The notes beneath the pieces were generated by a model. That model was not told the origin of the DNA. It searched no databases and saw nothing but the letters and a program-made list of their open reading frames with translations. Shown piece after piece: positions 10,029-19,310 of a stretch of DNA of 64,000 bases. The stretch comes from an uncultured Cellvibrionales bacterium (GTDB lineage: Bacteria > Pseudomonadota > Gammaproteobacteria > Pseudomonadales > GM7GCV1). The DNA lies in the NCBI GenBank assembly GCA_913063225.1, contig CAJXYP010000005.1, positions 1-64,000 on the forward strand, in the 5' to 3' direction. The position numbers and the translations under genes are program-made. Each line of letters begins with the position of its first letter. The first letter of the stretch is position 1.

Positions 10029-10082
10029 GGCCGACTTTCTCTAAATACGACATTCTTATCACTAAAACCCCCAAACTTTAGT

Positions 10083-10772
10083 GTGAAACCAGTTCCAAAA
10101 AATTCCCAAAAAAAACGAAGTAGGTCACAAACCGAGACCTTTTGGGTAGCAAAAGTTTGGCTTGGCGGCAAAGATGCATTCAAGGTTAAACGAAACATTA
10201 AACAAACACAGCAACAGGCACACTTAACTAACTATTTAGCCCTTATCGCACTAGCCGTATCGGCTTCTACCATTGCCGAAGTTGATGGCAGTTTGGACGG
10301 AACACAGTCTCTGGGTTCTGCTGACGTAACTTTGGATGTAACCGAAGTGGTTCAGGTAACTTTCCCTAACGGCGATATTCCAGTGGCTTTTAGCACCACA
10401 GTTGATTCATCAACTACCGAAGAGTTCTGCATTTACACTAACGCTGGTGACGGCACTGTAGGCGTAGCCATAGGTGTATTGAACGATAACTCTGCCGGCG
10501 CAAGCCAGTCAGCGGTATTGAAAAGTGGTTCTGATGAAATTGAATACTCAGTTGATTTTAATGAAGCGGACGGAACTAGCATCGCAGCAGCAATCAACGA
10601 AGACGGCATGACCGAAGTTTCTACAGACGTAGCTAACAATACTTCTGCGGATTGCTCTACCGGTGGCTTAAGCCATTAATTAGTAGTAGCCGTAACGTCA
10701 GCCAACATGGCAACAGCGCCTGTAGGCAGCTACAGCGACACCATCACTGTAACGGTTCAACCAGCTCTGTAA
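10083..10772 (+). pseudogene. Spore-coat-U/fimbrial-like exported protein, interrupted
   Basis: The frame from GTG 10083 stops at TAA 10677-10679 after 198 codons. The same frame then continues without shift for 30 codons, ending in GSYSDTITVTVQPAL, the usual last strand of SCPU-like beta-sandwich subunits. The missing strand is needed to close the fold. The true N-terminus probably lies at 10197, where ATT precedes a signal-peptide-like stretch (KQTQQQAH, then LALIALAVSAS); this would be a lost ATG. EEFCIYTN and a later DCSTGG give the two cysteines typical of the family. With two lesions I call it a pseudogene. A terminator follows. Confidence 0.65.
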
Positions 10773-10811
10773 TACTTACGAACGTTGCTGTTGTAAATAT
10801 TAGCAGCACGG

Positions 10812-10837
10812 AAAAAGGGGCTTAGGCCCCTTTTTTT
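10812..10837 (+). terminator. Rho-independent terminator (bidirectional)
   Basis: AAAAAGGGGC-TTAG-GCCCCTTTTTTT is a GC stem flanked by A and T tracts, so it can stop both the fimbrial-like transcript on the plus strand and sohB coming the other way. Confidence 0.85.
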
Positions 10838-10892
10838 GTGTCTGCGAATTTGATTAAAAAGCCTTATTAATACGTTCTATTTATTGTTCCTG

Positions 10893-11939
10893 TTAGCTCG
10901 GAAATCTAGTCTCAGATAACCGCTCCATCAATCTATCCATCACCTGAACACTCGCGCTTTCTGCTGTCTTACCTAAACGCTCTGAAAGAGTCCTCTTAGG
11001 CGTAAATCGAATTTCATAGATATCTCTATCCACCATCTGATTCAGCAGGTATTCGTCGCTGGTCATAATCTCATCAACAAGGTTCTGATCTATCGCTTGT
11101 TTACCGAACCATATCTCACCAGTAGCAACCTTCTCTAAATCAACCTGTGGTCGATGCTCTGCAATAAAGGTCTTAAATAGTTCATGGGCTTCTTGAAGAT
11201 CTTTTACAAATTTCTCTCTGCCCTCTTCCGTATTCTCACCAATCATCGTCAATGTACGCTTATATTCACCAGCGGTATGCAGCTCTACATCTACGTCGTG
11301 CTTCTTAAGCAGTCTATGAATATTGGGCATTTGTGCCACCACACCTATTGAACCCAGTATGGCGAAGGGAGCTGCGACAATATGATCCGCAACACAGGCC
11401 ATCATGTAGCCACCGCTTGCCGCAACTTTATCTACCGCTATAGTGAGTTTTATACCCTTTGATCTAACCCTGTCTAATTGGCTAGCTGCTAAACCGTATC
11501 CATGGATAACGCCGCCGCCACTCTCTACTCGAACCACTACCTCATCATCTTTATTGGCAATGGTAAGAATCGCGCTTATCTCTTCACGTAGTCGAGATAC
11601 TTGTTTGGCTTGTATATCTCCATGAAAATCTACTAGAAAGGTAGTTGGCTTTCGCTCATGAGTTTTAGCCTTGGCCTTCTCTTCTTTTTTCTTGTCCTTT
11701 TTCTCTTCTTTGCCAGACTTTTTAGCCGCCTTCTTGCCTTCCAAAAGCGCCGCCATCTGTTTACGCATATTTTCATACTTGTCGTTGAGTCGAGTGACTT
11801 CTAGCTTGCCCTTTTCCTGACCTTCGCCCTTTTTCAGAGAAGAGATCATTCCAACCGCAATTAGTATCAAAACAAGCAGAGTGACGCCCTTTGCCAAAAA
11901 GGAGCCGTAATCAATCAGGAATTCCAAAAATACCTCCAA
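10893..11939 (-). CDS. sohB: Inner-membrane S49 peptidase SohB
   Basis: SohB is an SppA-like serine protease that faces the periplasm. The 348-residue product has an N-terminal membrane helix (about 17-34), a Lys/Glu-rich linker (68-97), and the S49 domain with the catalytic serine S175 in AASGGYMM and general-base lysine K227 in EYKRTL. The linker is of low complexity and unusually charged. It lies 55 bases from nudC on the same strand. Confidence 0.92.
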   Translation of the reverse strand: MEVFLEFLIDYGSFLAKGVTLLVLILIAVGMISSLKKGEGQEKGKLEVTRLNDKYENMRKQMAALLEGKKAAKKSGKEEKKDKKKEEKAKAKTHERKPTTFLVDFHGDIQAKQVSRLREEISAILTIANKDDEVVVRVESGGGVIHGYGLAASQLDRVRSKGIKLTIAVDKVAASGGYMMACVADHIVAAPFAILGSIGVVAQMPNIHRLLKKHDVDVELHTAGEYKRTLTMIGENTEEGREKFVKDLQEAHELFKTFIAEHRPQVDLEKVATGEIWFGKQAIDQNLVDEIMTSDEYLLNQMVDRDIYEIRFTPKRTLSERLGKTAESASVQVMDRLMERLSETRFPS

Positions 11940-11994
11940 AGCATTCTTATAGAAATGTAACTAGTGGGGAAAAAACGTTGGCTAGAATAGCAGA

Positions 11995-12822
11995 TTAGCT
12001 AATCTTCGCCTCGGCCAATGTACGAATTAACTTACCACTGATGGTATAACTTGGCGGTATCTCTGGCAGGTCCGAAAGCTTGAACCATCGAGCGTCAGAA
12101 ATTTCTTCTTCATCCGGCTTAATTTCACCTTCCAAATATTCAGCGTAGAACGCCAACATTAGTTGGCCGGGGAACGGCCAAGCTTGGCTGGAGAAGTAAA
12201 GTAGATTGCCAGTTTTCACCCCCACTTCTTCTAACACCTCTCTATATATTGCGTGCTCTGCAGACTCACCTGCCTCAATAAAACCAGCCAAAGCGGTATA
12301 GCGACTAGAAGCTCGTCCATGGTGGGTAGCCAGTAAACATTCATCGCCTCGAACCACCAAAGCCATTACACAGGGCATAATTTTTGGATAGAAAGAGCTA
12401 TCGCATTGCTCACAACGCATCGCATGCACGGTAAGAGAAGGTTTTGTATCCCCGCCACACTTTCCGCAGAACCGATGATTGTGTCGCCAATTTATAAGCT
12501 GCACTGCCCGACCCATCATGGCAAAGCTAAGTTCGTCTTCTGCCCCAATAGCTCTTAAGTGAATAGTTTCTAATCCAAGACGCTCCGCGGTACCGGGTTT
12601 CAGCTCCTGGGCGAAGTAAAGGTTTTCGGAATATGAGCCGATGTAAAGGGGACTGCCTACTTGATCTAACTTGGTGATATCCAGGGCATCTACTTTGGAA
12701 AAGTAGTCATCACTAGAGCCAAAAATAACCAAATTACCATCTTCGAAGAAGTAAAAACTACCTTCCAAGTGCTGCTGTTCAGTCGCCTGAATGTAGTCCA
12801 AGGATATTTTGTAATTATGCAT
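11995..12822 (-). CDS. nudC: NAD+ diphosphatase / RNA deNADding hydrolase NudC
   Basis: NudC cleaves NAD(H) and removes NAD caps from RNA. The zinc ribbon is present (C119, C122, C137, C140), followed by the Nudix box GFIEAGES...EVLEEVGV and the NADH-pyrophosphatase tag SSQAWPFPGQLM. At 275 residues it is of normal length. The start ATG is the first in a frame that opens just after a divergent intergenic region shared with nhaB. Confidence 0.93.
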   Translation of the reverse strand: MHNYKISLDYIQATEQQHLEGSFYFFEDGNLVIFGSSDDYFSKVDALDITKLDQVGSPLYIGSYSENLYFAQELKPGTAERLGLETIHLRAIGAEDELSFAMMGRAVQLINWRHNHRFCGKCGGDTKPSLTVHAMRCEQCDSSFYPKIMPCVMALVVRGDECLLATHHGRASSRYTALAGFIEAGESAEHAIYREVLEEVGVKTGNLLYFSSQAWPFPGQLMLAFYAEYLEGEIKPDEEEISDARWFKLSDLPEIPPSYTISGKLIRTLAEAKIS

Positions 12823-12923
12823 AAATAATTTTGATCAAATCGAGCGTCACAGTTTACTGTTTTTCTTTGCACAATTTCCCAACAACATTAATAATCGCCA
12901 CCTAATTATTATAAGAGCGAAAA

Positions 12924-14432
12924 ATGGCCACTAAAGATTCTGTATTTCATGCCTTTTATATCAACTTCCTTGGCAACTCTTCCGGCTGGTATAAAAAGAC
13001 AATCATTGCCTTTCTTATACTGAACCCGATTATTGTATATGCCCTGGGCAATACGGTTGCAGGATGGGTGTTGATCGCTGAGTTTATCTTTACTCTGGCC
13101 ATGGCGTTAAAGTGCTATCCCCTTCTACCCGGTGGGCTCCTGGCGATTCAAGCTATATTACTTGGCTTGACCAGTACTTATTCTGTCTACCATGAAGCAG
13201 AGGCAAACTTTCAGGTAATACTGCTACTTATCTTTATGGTCGCAGGCATTCACTTTATGCGCGACCTGTTGCAATACGTCTTCACTAAAATATTGTTAAA
13301 GGTAAAGTCGAAACCCTTACTGGCGTTCTTATTCTGCTTTGTGTCTGCCTTCCTCTCGGCATTCTTAGATGCATTAACCGTTACTGCGGTACTAATTAGT
13401 GTCGGAGTGGGCTTCTACAGTATTTATCACAAGGTCGCTTCCGGAAAGACTTTCACCCAAGACCACGACCACAACCATGATGGTGGAGTACACGAATACC
13501 ATCGAGAAGATCTCGATCAATTTCGGTCCTTTTTGCGCAGCTTAGTAATGCATGGCGTTGTGGGCACAGCCCTCGGCGGTGTTTGTACTATTGTCGGCGA
13601 GCCTCAGAATTTGTTGATTGCCGAGCGAGCCGGCTGGGAATTCATGGAATTCTTTATGCGTATGGCTCCGGTAACCATGCCAGTGCTAGTTGCAGGTTTA
13701 ACCACCTGTGTCTTGCTCGAAGTTTTCAAAGTTGGCGACTACGGCGCCCGTATTCCAGACAATGTGCGATCTGTTTTAAGCGAAACCGATGCCGATCGAG
13801 ACAGTAAAAGAACCGCTTCCCAAAAAGCCGCACTGATCATACAAGCCATTGTTGCTGTCATTCTTATCCTTTGTCTGGCCCTTCATCTGGCAGAGGTTGG
13901 ATTAGTTGGATTGCTGGTGATTGTTCTGCTGACTACCTTTAACGGCATCACTGAAGAACATCAAATCGGCCATGCCTTTGAAGAGGCCCTACCCTTCACC
14001 GCGTTATTGGTGGTCTTCTTTGCCATTGTTGCGGTTATCCATGATCAGCACCTTTTCCAGCCGGTTATCGATGCTGTGCTGCATATGCCGATTGATCGAC
14101 AGCCCACTATGTTCTTTATCGCCAATGGCGTACTTTCTGCAGTCAGTGACAACGTCTTTGTGGCGACGGTATATATCAACGAGGTTAAAGCTGCACTCGA
14201 TGCCGGAGATATTACCCGCGAGCATTTCGACAAATTGGTAGTAGCTATCAATACCGGGACTAACCTGCCAAGTGTTGCTACTCCAAATGGTCAAGCCGCC
14301 TTCTTGTTCCTGCTGACTTCGGCTCTGGCTCCCATCATTCGTCTTTCCTACATGAAGATGCTTGTGATGGCCCTTCCCTACACCATCGTGATGTCACTGG
14401 TTGGTGTTTGGGCAATTGCTACCTTTATCTAG
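12924..14432 (+). CDS. nhaB: Na+/H+ antiporter NhaB
   Basis: A 502-residue polytopic inner-membrane protein of about twelve helices that exchanges cytoplasmic Na+ for protons. Diagnostic segments include [30 protein letters not shown] and [18 protein letters not shown] His/Asp-rich loop (about 180-195, DHDHNHDGG) is also found in other NhaB proteins as I remember them. It is divergent from nudC and ends at a strong terminator. Its presence fits a saline habitat. Confidence 0.95.
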   Translation: MATKDSVFHAFYINFLGNSSGWYKKTIIAFLILNPIIVYALGNTVAGWVLIAEFIFTLAMALKCYPLLPGGLLAIQAILLGLTSTYSVYHEAEANFQVILLLIFMVAGIHFMRDLLQYVFTKILLKVKSKPLLAFLFCFVSAFLSAFLDALTVTAVLISVGVGFYSIYHKVASGKTFTQDHDHNHDGGVHEYHREDLDQFRSFLRSLVMHGVVGTALGGVCTIVGEPQNLLIAERAGWEFMEFFMRMAPVTMPVLVAGLTTCVLLEVFKVGDYGARIPDNVRSVLSETDADRDSKRTASQKAALIIQAIVAVILILCLALHLAEVGLVGLLVIVLLTTFNGITEEHQIGHAFEEALPFTALLVVFFAIVAVIHDQHLFQPVIDAVLHMPIDRQPTMFFIANGVLSAVSDNVFVATVYINEVKAALDAGDITREHFDKLVVAINTGTNLPSVATPNGQAAFLFLLTSALAPIIRLSYMKMLVMALPYTIVMSLVGVWAIATFI

Positions 14433-14447
14433 CCTTGAACCTCAGTC

Positions 14448-14477
14448 AAAAAAGCCGGGCAAATGCCCGGCTTTTTT
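14448..14477 (+). terminator. Rho-independent terminator (bidirectional)
   Basis: AAAAAAGCCGGGC-AAAT-GCCCGGCTTTTTT: an eight-base GC-rich stem with A and T tracts on the two sides, between the convergent nhaB and Gdx genes. Confidence 0.9.
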
Positions 14478-14508
14478 ATTGGTTTGTCCGTCCTGAAATA
14501 CGTTCGAT

Positions 14509-14829
14509 CTAGGTAGGCGACACCAGTTTAAGACCAACTATTCCTGCCACAATAAGCAACAAGCATAGAAGTCTTATCGTCTCTCGCGATTCACCAAAGA
14601 GAATGATACCCAGCACCACAACTCCCACGGATCCGATACCTGTCCAAACTGCATAGGCTGTGCCAACGGGGATTGTTTTCATTGCCATAGACAGCATCCA
14701 AATACTAATAACCATCGCAGCGATAGTAAGAATCGAGGGTACAAGCTTGGTAAAACCCTCGGTATATTTGATACCTATTGCCCATCCGCATTCAAGCAAA
14801 CCAGCTGCTATCAAATAGATCCAGGCCAT
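14509..14829 (-). CDS. sugE: SMR-family exporter, Gdx/SugE type
   Basis: A 106-residue, four-helix small multidrug resistance protein. The start [19 protein letters not shown] places the key glutamate at E13, and [11 protein letters not shown] and KYTEGF match the Gdx (SugE) branch, which exports guanidinium, rather than EmrE. SMR proteins work as antiparallel dimers with proton exchange. A GGGAG lies 8 bases before the ATG. The leader has no guanidine-II (mini-ykkC) hairpins. It follows the MBL gene by 48 bases on the same strand. Confidence 0.9.
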   Translation of the reverse strand: MAWIYLIAAGLLECGWAIGIKYTEGFTKLVPSILTIAAMVISIWMLSMAMKTIPVGTAYAVWTGIGSVGVVVLGIILFGESRETIRLLCLLLIVAGIVGLKLVSPT

Positions 14830-14877
14830 ATCTCTATCTCCCTATTGACACTATTGCCCCTACTACTGTTCATATAG

Positions 14878-15840
14878 CTATTGCGCACCGCTTTCATATC
14901 CACCGATGGTGTATCCAAGAGGATATGCACTCTGATATTCCCCAGCCCCATCGGAATTAACATTCGGTTCACGGTAACGATACATTTTGTCCCACATGGA
15001 AATCACATTACTTCGAAACCAGAGATCATAGTTACCGTAGTCTGAATACTCTTCCATGGTTACCCTTTCGAGAATTTCTTCGATGGAAGCGCCATTGATC
15101 ATTTCATCCAGCACTCTATCTCTGAGAGCAACAAGGTAATCACGATAGGGAAGAAAACCATCCTGGGTAGTAGTTCCCCAGTGGCCTGGTATAACGATAT
15201 CAACATCGTCCAGCTTCGACAGAATGCCCAGTACATCTATCAGGTTATCTACATTTGAGTCTCTAAAATCAGGCATTACCAAGGATGTCCCTGAGCGTGA
15301 GATATCCGGAGCAATTAATACGCCCTCGTCGGGCACATGAATTTGAATCAAGTTATCGCTATGGGTGGGTCCAAAGTAGTACAAAATAAATTGCTTGCCG
15401 CCAACAAAGAATTCCATTCGATCTTCGAAGATTACATCAGGAATAGAAGTATTTCTGTTTTCCCTAAGAATATGTTCGCGGGCATTGGCGTGAGAGATAG
15501 TTACGGCCGTATCGTCGAAGACCTGCAGGCCGCAGATATGATCTTCGTGGTCATGACTTAAAATAACGTACTTAACCGGTACATCGAACCTTCGAGCCAG
15601 CTCTTGTTTAAGCCAGGTCGGGTCCGCTGCACTGCGACAGGTTCCATCTACGACCACCAGGCCTTCGTCTGTTGCGATTACCACACTATTTGCAGCACCC
15701 GGCCTATCCTGAGTAAGGAATACATTTTCTGTTATATTCACAAGCCGTGGACCGTCACCGGCTTGATCCTGTGCGGCAGTTGTTTGGGCAAATACTGCAG
15801 CAAGAACTATTGGTAGTAACTTCAAGATATGTTTTTTCAT
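14878..15840 (-). CDS. Secreted MBL-fold metallohydrolase
   Basis: The start at 15840 follows a strong GGGGAGAG site and gives a clean signal peptide (MKKHILKLLPIVLAAVF...TAAQ); an upstream in-frame ATG at 15897 would bury it. The metallo-beta-lactamase fold carries HDHEDH (HxHxDH), then THSDN and PGHWG with the remaining metal ligands. It is a periplasmic hydrolase of unknown substrate. The sequence lacks signs of a classical beta-lactamase, so no resistance role is claimed. Product from this start is 320 residues. Confidence 0.8.
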   Translation of the reverse strand: MKKHILKLLPIVLAAVFAQTTAAQDQAGDGPRLVNITENVFLTQDRPGAANSVVIATDEGLVVVDGTCRSAADPTWLKQELARRFDVPVKYVILSHDHEDHICGLQVFDDTAVTISHANAREHILRENRNTSIPDVIFEDRMEFFVGGKQFILYYFGPTHSDNLIQIHVPDEGVLIAPDISRSGTSLVMPDFRDSNVDNLIDVLGILSKLDDVDIVIPGHWGTTTQDGFLPYRDYLVALRDRVLDEMINGASIEEILERVTMEEYSDYGNYDLWFRSNVISMWDKMYRYREPNVNSDGAGEYQSAYPLGYTIGGYESGAQ

Positions 15841-15959
15841 CTGCTCTCCCCTTTCATATTTATGCGATCTACTGTGCCGTATAGACCCTTGCGCCACAAG
15901 AGTTACGCACAGCCAAACCTTGGGTCAGGCCTAACGATCTCAAATAGTTGGTATGGGGA

Positions 15960-16826
15960 TTATTCGCTAATTGCTTTGATGCGGTCCGTACTTAGATCGG
16001 TTACGTCCCTAGAGAGCGAAGCAAAATCAAACAAGCCAGTATCCGCAAGCTGCGAGGGCGCTACATTACCGATAGCGGCAAAGATTGTCTCGACCCTACC
16101 CGGATGTTCCCTATCCCAGTCCGCGAGCATACGTTTAATTACCTGGCGCTGAAGGCCATCCTGAGAACCGCATAGGTCGCAGGGAATAATGGGGAATTGT
16201 TTAGCGTCTGAATAAGCTTGGAGGTCGTTCTCTTTGCAATAGGCCATGGGCCGGATCAATATATTTTTCTTATCGTCCGACAACAGCTTTGGAGGCATCG
16301 CTTTAAGCTTACCGCCATGAAAGAGATTTAGGAAAAGCGTTTCAACGATATCGTCTCTGTGGTGGCCTAGAGCGATCTTAGTGGCGCCAATCTCTTGGGC
16401 AAACCCATACAAGGAACCCCTGCGTAAGCGTGAGCACAGGCTGCAATAGGTTTTCCCTTCAGGCACTAAGTCTTTAACTATTGAGTAGGTATCTTTTTCC
16501 AGAATATGGAAGGGCACGCCTATTGACGTGAGGTATTTCGGAAGCACATGCTCCGGAAAATTCGGCTGTTTCTGATCCATATTAACCGCAACAATTTCGA
16601 AGTCTATAGGTGCAGTCTTCTGCATGCCCAATAGGATATCGAGCATAGCGTATGAGTCTTTGCCTCCTGAAAGGCAAACCATTATCTTATCGCCCTCATC
16701 AATCATATTGAAGTCGGCAATGGCTTTGCCCACATTGTGACGAAGACGCTTCTGAAGCTTATTAAACTCTAGTATATCTTTGCGTGAATCTTTGCGCGTG
16801 TTTGAGGTGGTAGCTGCAATATTCAT
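15960..16826 (-). CDS. ttcA: tRNA 2-thiocytidine synthetase TtcA
   Basis: TtcA thiolates cytidine 32 in tRNA using ATP and a [4Fe-4S] cluster. The PP-loop SGGKDS is at 53-58; the cysteine pairs are C128/C131 (CSLC) and C216/C219 (CDLC), which supply cluster ligands. ALGHHRDD and [11 protein letters not shown] are family signatures. It is 288 residues long and begins 11 bases after trpS on the same strand, in an apeB-trpS-ttcA cluster. Confidence 0.95.
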   Translation of the reverse strand: MNIAATTSNTRKDSRKDILEFNKLQKRLRHNVGKAIADFNMIDEGDKIMVCLSGGKDSYAMLDILLGMQKTAPIDFEIVAVNMDQKQPNFPEHVLPKYLTSIGVPFHILEKDTYSIVKDLVPEGKTYCSLCSRLRRGSLYGFAQEIGATKIALGHHRDDIVETLFLNLFHGGKLKAMPPKLLSDDKKNILIRPMAYCKENDLQAYSDAKQFPIIPCDLCGSQDGLQRQVIKRMLADWDREHPGRVETIFAAIGNVAPSQLADTGLFDFASLSRDVTDLSTDRIKAISE

Positions 16827-16837
16827 AAGACCGTGTC

Positions 16838-17845
16838 TTAACCAAGCGCCCGGATGCCAACCGCGTCGCGCAGTTTTTCCAACAACGGTGCAGCCAATAC
16901 ACGAGCTTTCTCGCCGCCTTCTTGCAGCTTCTGCTCTATGAGCTCTGGCGTTTCTAGCAATTCCATATAACGCACTCTTGGCTCTTCCAGTTCAGTATTT
17001 ACCAAGGCAAAGAGTTCCTTCTTGGCCTGTCCCCAGGCAATGCCATTGGCAAACTCATCGGCCATCCACGTCTTTTGATCGGCATCCGCGAAAGCACACC
17101 AAATCTCGAATAGAGCAGAGTCTTTCGTATCTTTAGGTTCTCCCGGTTCGAGCAGGTTGGTTTTGATCTTATTGATATGTTTTTGCAGCTTTTTTTCAGT
17201 CAAAAATAATGGAATAGTATTGTCGTAACTCTTACTCATTTTACGGCCATCTAAGCCCTTGAGTACGGAGCCCTCTTGGCCAATCACCGCCTCGGGAATA
17301 TTAAAATGCTTGCCGTATTGATGATTGAATCGCTGGGCTATATCACGTGCCATTTCGATATGTTGAATTTGGTCACGGCCTACGGGCACGTGGGTAGCGT
17401 TAAATACCAAGATATCTGCCGCCATCAAAATGGGGTAGCTAAACAGCCCCATAGTGACAGCAAAGTCGGGATCTTGATCGGCGTCTAAATTCTTCTGTAC
17501 CGCGTCCTTGTATGCATGGGCGCGGTTCATCAGCCCTTTTGCTGCAGTACAGGTCAAGAACCAGGTTAGCTCCGGAATCTGAGGTACATCCGACTGGCGA
17601 TAAAACACCGCTTTGTCGGTATCTAAGCCAAGGGCCAGCCATGTTGCCGCAATCTCGCGAGTGGACTGATGCACTCGTTCTGCATCTTGAGTCTTAATCA
17701 GGGCATGATAATCCGCCAAGAAATAGAAATACTGTCCTTCGTCCTTACTGGCCAGAATCGCAGGTTTAATGGCACCTACGTAGTTGCCTAGGTGCGGCGT
17801 GCCCGTCGTGGTAATGCCAGTAAGAGTAATATGGGGTTTGCGCAT
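16838..17845 (-). CDS. trpS: Tryptophanyl-tRNA synthetase
   Basis: Class I synthetase charging tRNA-Trp. The HIGH-type motif is TPHLGN (16-21) and KMSKS is at 202-206. At 335 residues it is of normal bacterial length. It follows apeB by 22 bases, so expression is probably linked. Confidence 0.96.
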   Translation of the reverse strand: MRKPHITLTGITTTGTPHLGNYVGAIKPAILASKDEGQYFYFLADYHALIKTQDAERVHQSTREIAATWLALGLDTDKAVFYRQSDVPQIPELTWFLTCTAAKGLMNRAHAYKDAVQKNLDADQDPDFAVTMGLFSYPILMAADILVFNATHVPVGRDQIQHIEMARDIAQRFNHQYGKHFNIPEAVIGQEGSVLKGLDGRKMSKSYDNTIPLFLTEKKLQKHINKIKTNLLEPGEPKDTKDSALFEIWCAFADADQKTWMADEFANGIAWGQAKKELFALVNTELEEPRVRYMELLETPELIEQKLQEGGEKARVLAAPLLEKLRDAVGIRALG

Positions 17846-17867
17846 AAAATTATTGTTGCTTGTTGAG

Positions 17868-19160
17868 TTATCTAACTGCGGTAACGGGGTTTTGATAAAA
17901 GGCGGTCATAGCCTTAACCATATATGAAATATCCAAGCTTCCGGCGGTTTCACGAATCGAGTGCATCGCCCATTGGGCGCAGCCAATGTCTATGGTGCTG
18001 ACGCCTATGCTTGAAGCGGTAATCGGGCCAACCGTGCTGCCACAGCCCATATCGCTGCGAACCACAAACTCTTGAACCGGAATACTCTGTTGATCACAGA
18101 TCTGCCGAAACACCGCCGAATTCTCACTGTTAGTTGCATAGCGCTGATTGGCATTTATCTTGATAACCGGCCCTCCATTAATTTTTGGCCCATGGTTTTC
18201 ATCATGCTTGTCGGCGTAGTTAGGGTGCACCGCATGCGCATTGTCTGCAGAGATCAGCAAAGACTTCCGAATAGCCTGCTGACGCGTCTCTGCGTTCGGC
18301 ATTAACCGCTCTAAGGTGTCTTTTAGGAATGGGCCTTGAGCGCCACAGGCCGACTGACTGCCTATCTCTTCATGATCAGTACAAACCAGCAGTTGCGAAC
18401 GCTCAGGGCTACTGTGGGCCGCTTCTGATAGTGCCGTCATGCCGCAAAAGCAGCTGAGTAAGTTATCCAAGCGTGCGGCGCTCACATAATCACTGTTTAG
18501 CCCCACTAGACCGGAGGGTTGCGTGTCGTAGGCGTAAATCTCGTAAGCAAACACTTTGGACTTGGCTGGCAATTTTGCCTCCAGTAAATCTCTGAAGCTT
18601 TGCTTGTCCTCTTTTGCGCCCGCTAATACTAATGGCAAGTGTTTCTGGGCGTTTATGCCACGGTTTTTATTGGCATCTCGATCCAGGTGGATGGCCAAAC
18701 TGGGAATACGCGCGATGGGTTGCTCGAAATCCACTATGGCATTTTGCAGCTGCCCCTGGCTGTCTTCATAAGTAACACGGCCCGCTAGGGAAAGGTCCCG
18801 GTCAAACCATGGATTCAGCAAAGCTCCGCCATATACCTCTACACCTAGCTGGCTTACGCCCTGCTTAGTTATCTCAGCATTGGGTTTGACCTTTAAACAA
18901 GGGCTATCTGTATGTGCACCAACCATAGCAATGCCAGCATCAAATGCATCTGCATCGCCCGTAGTAAAAGCGATTACAGAAGAATCATTACGGGTAACCA
19001 CATAGCCAGTGCGCTGCTTAAGCCGCCAGGAGTCAGTTTCGCTGAGCAGCTCAAACCCTGCACTCTGCAAGCGTTCTAGCATCTGCTGCACAGCGTGGTA
19101 TGGCGTTGGAGACGCGTCGATAAATCGGCACAGGTCTTCCGAAAGATTGGCGTTAGGCAT
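17868..19160 (-). CDS. apeB: M18-family aminopeptidase
   Basis: A cytosolic dinuclear-zinc aminopeptidase of the aspartyl/lysyl M18 group. Metal and catalytic positions are visible: [23 protein letters not shown] with the paired glutamates, [12 protein letters not shown] and the C-terminal AMHSIRE histidine. At 430 residues it matches the family. It is the first gene of the apeB-trpS-ttcA set and is divergent from mnmC across 150 bases. Confidence 0.93.
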   Translation of the reverse strand: MPNANLSEDLCRFIDASPTPYHAVQQMLERLQSAGFELLSETDSWRLKQRTGYVVTRNDSSVIAFTTGDADAFDAGIAMVGAHTDSPCLKVKPNAEITKQGVSQLGVEVYGGALLNPWFDRDLSLAGRVTYEDSQGQLQNAIVDFEQPIARIPSLAIHLDRDANKNRGINAQKHLPLVLAGAKEDKQSFRDLLEAKLPAKSKVFAYEIYAYDTQPSGLVGLNSDYVSAARLDNLLSCFCGMTALSEAAHSSPERSQLLVCTDHEEIGSQSACGAQGPFLKDTLERLMPNAETRQQAIRKSLLISADNAHAVHPNYADKHDENHGPKINGGPVIKINANQRYATNSENSAVFRQICDQQSIPVQEFVVRSDMGCGSTVGPITASSIGVSTIDIGCAQWAMHSIRETAGSLDISYMVKAMTAFYQNPVTAVR

Positions 19161-19310
19161 TGGCTAAGATAATTTCCATTTTGGAGTTTGGGGTCAGCAG
19201 ACTACAATCTGCATCCCTTATTTAAGCAGCAATTCTAGGCCGTTCAGCCCGGCTTTTAAATCGAAATAATTAAATCGAACCAATTAAGTCTAAATAGTGA
19301 ACGCCAAATA

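Noticed and set aside
14830-14877. Guanidine-II riboswitch before the Gdx exporter
   Set aside because: The 48-base leader has no tandem ACGR-loop hairpins.
14878-15840. A beta-lactamase resistance gene
   Set aside because: The HxHxDH fold is present, but nothing else points to a beta-lactam substrate; the fold is shared by many hydrolases.
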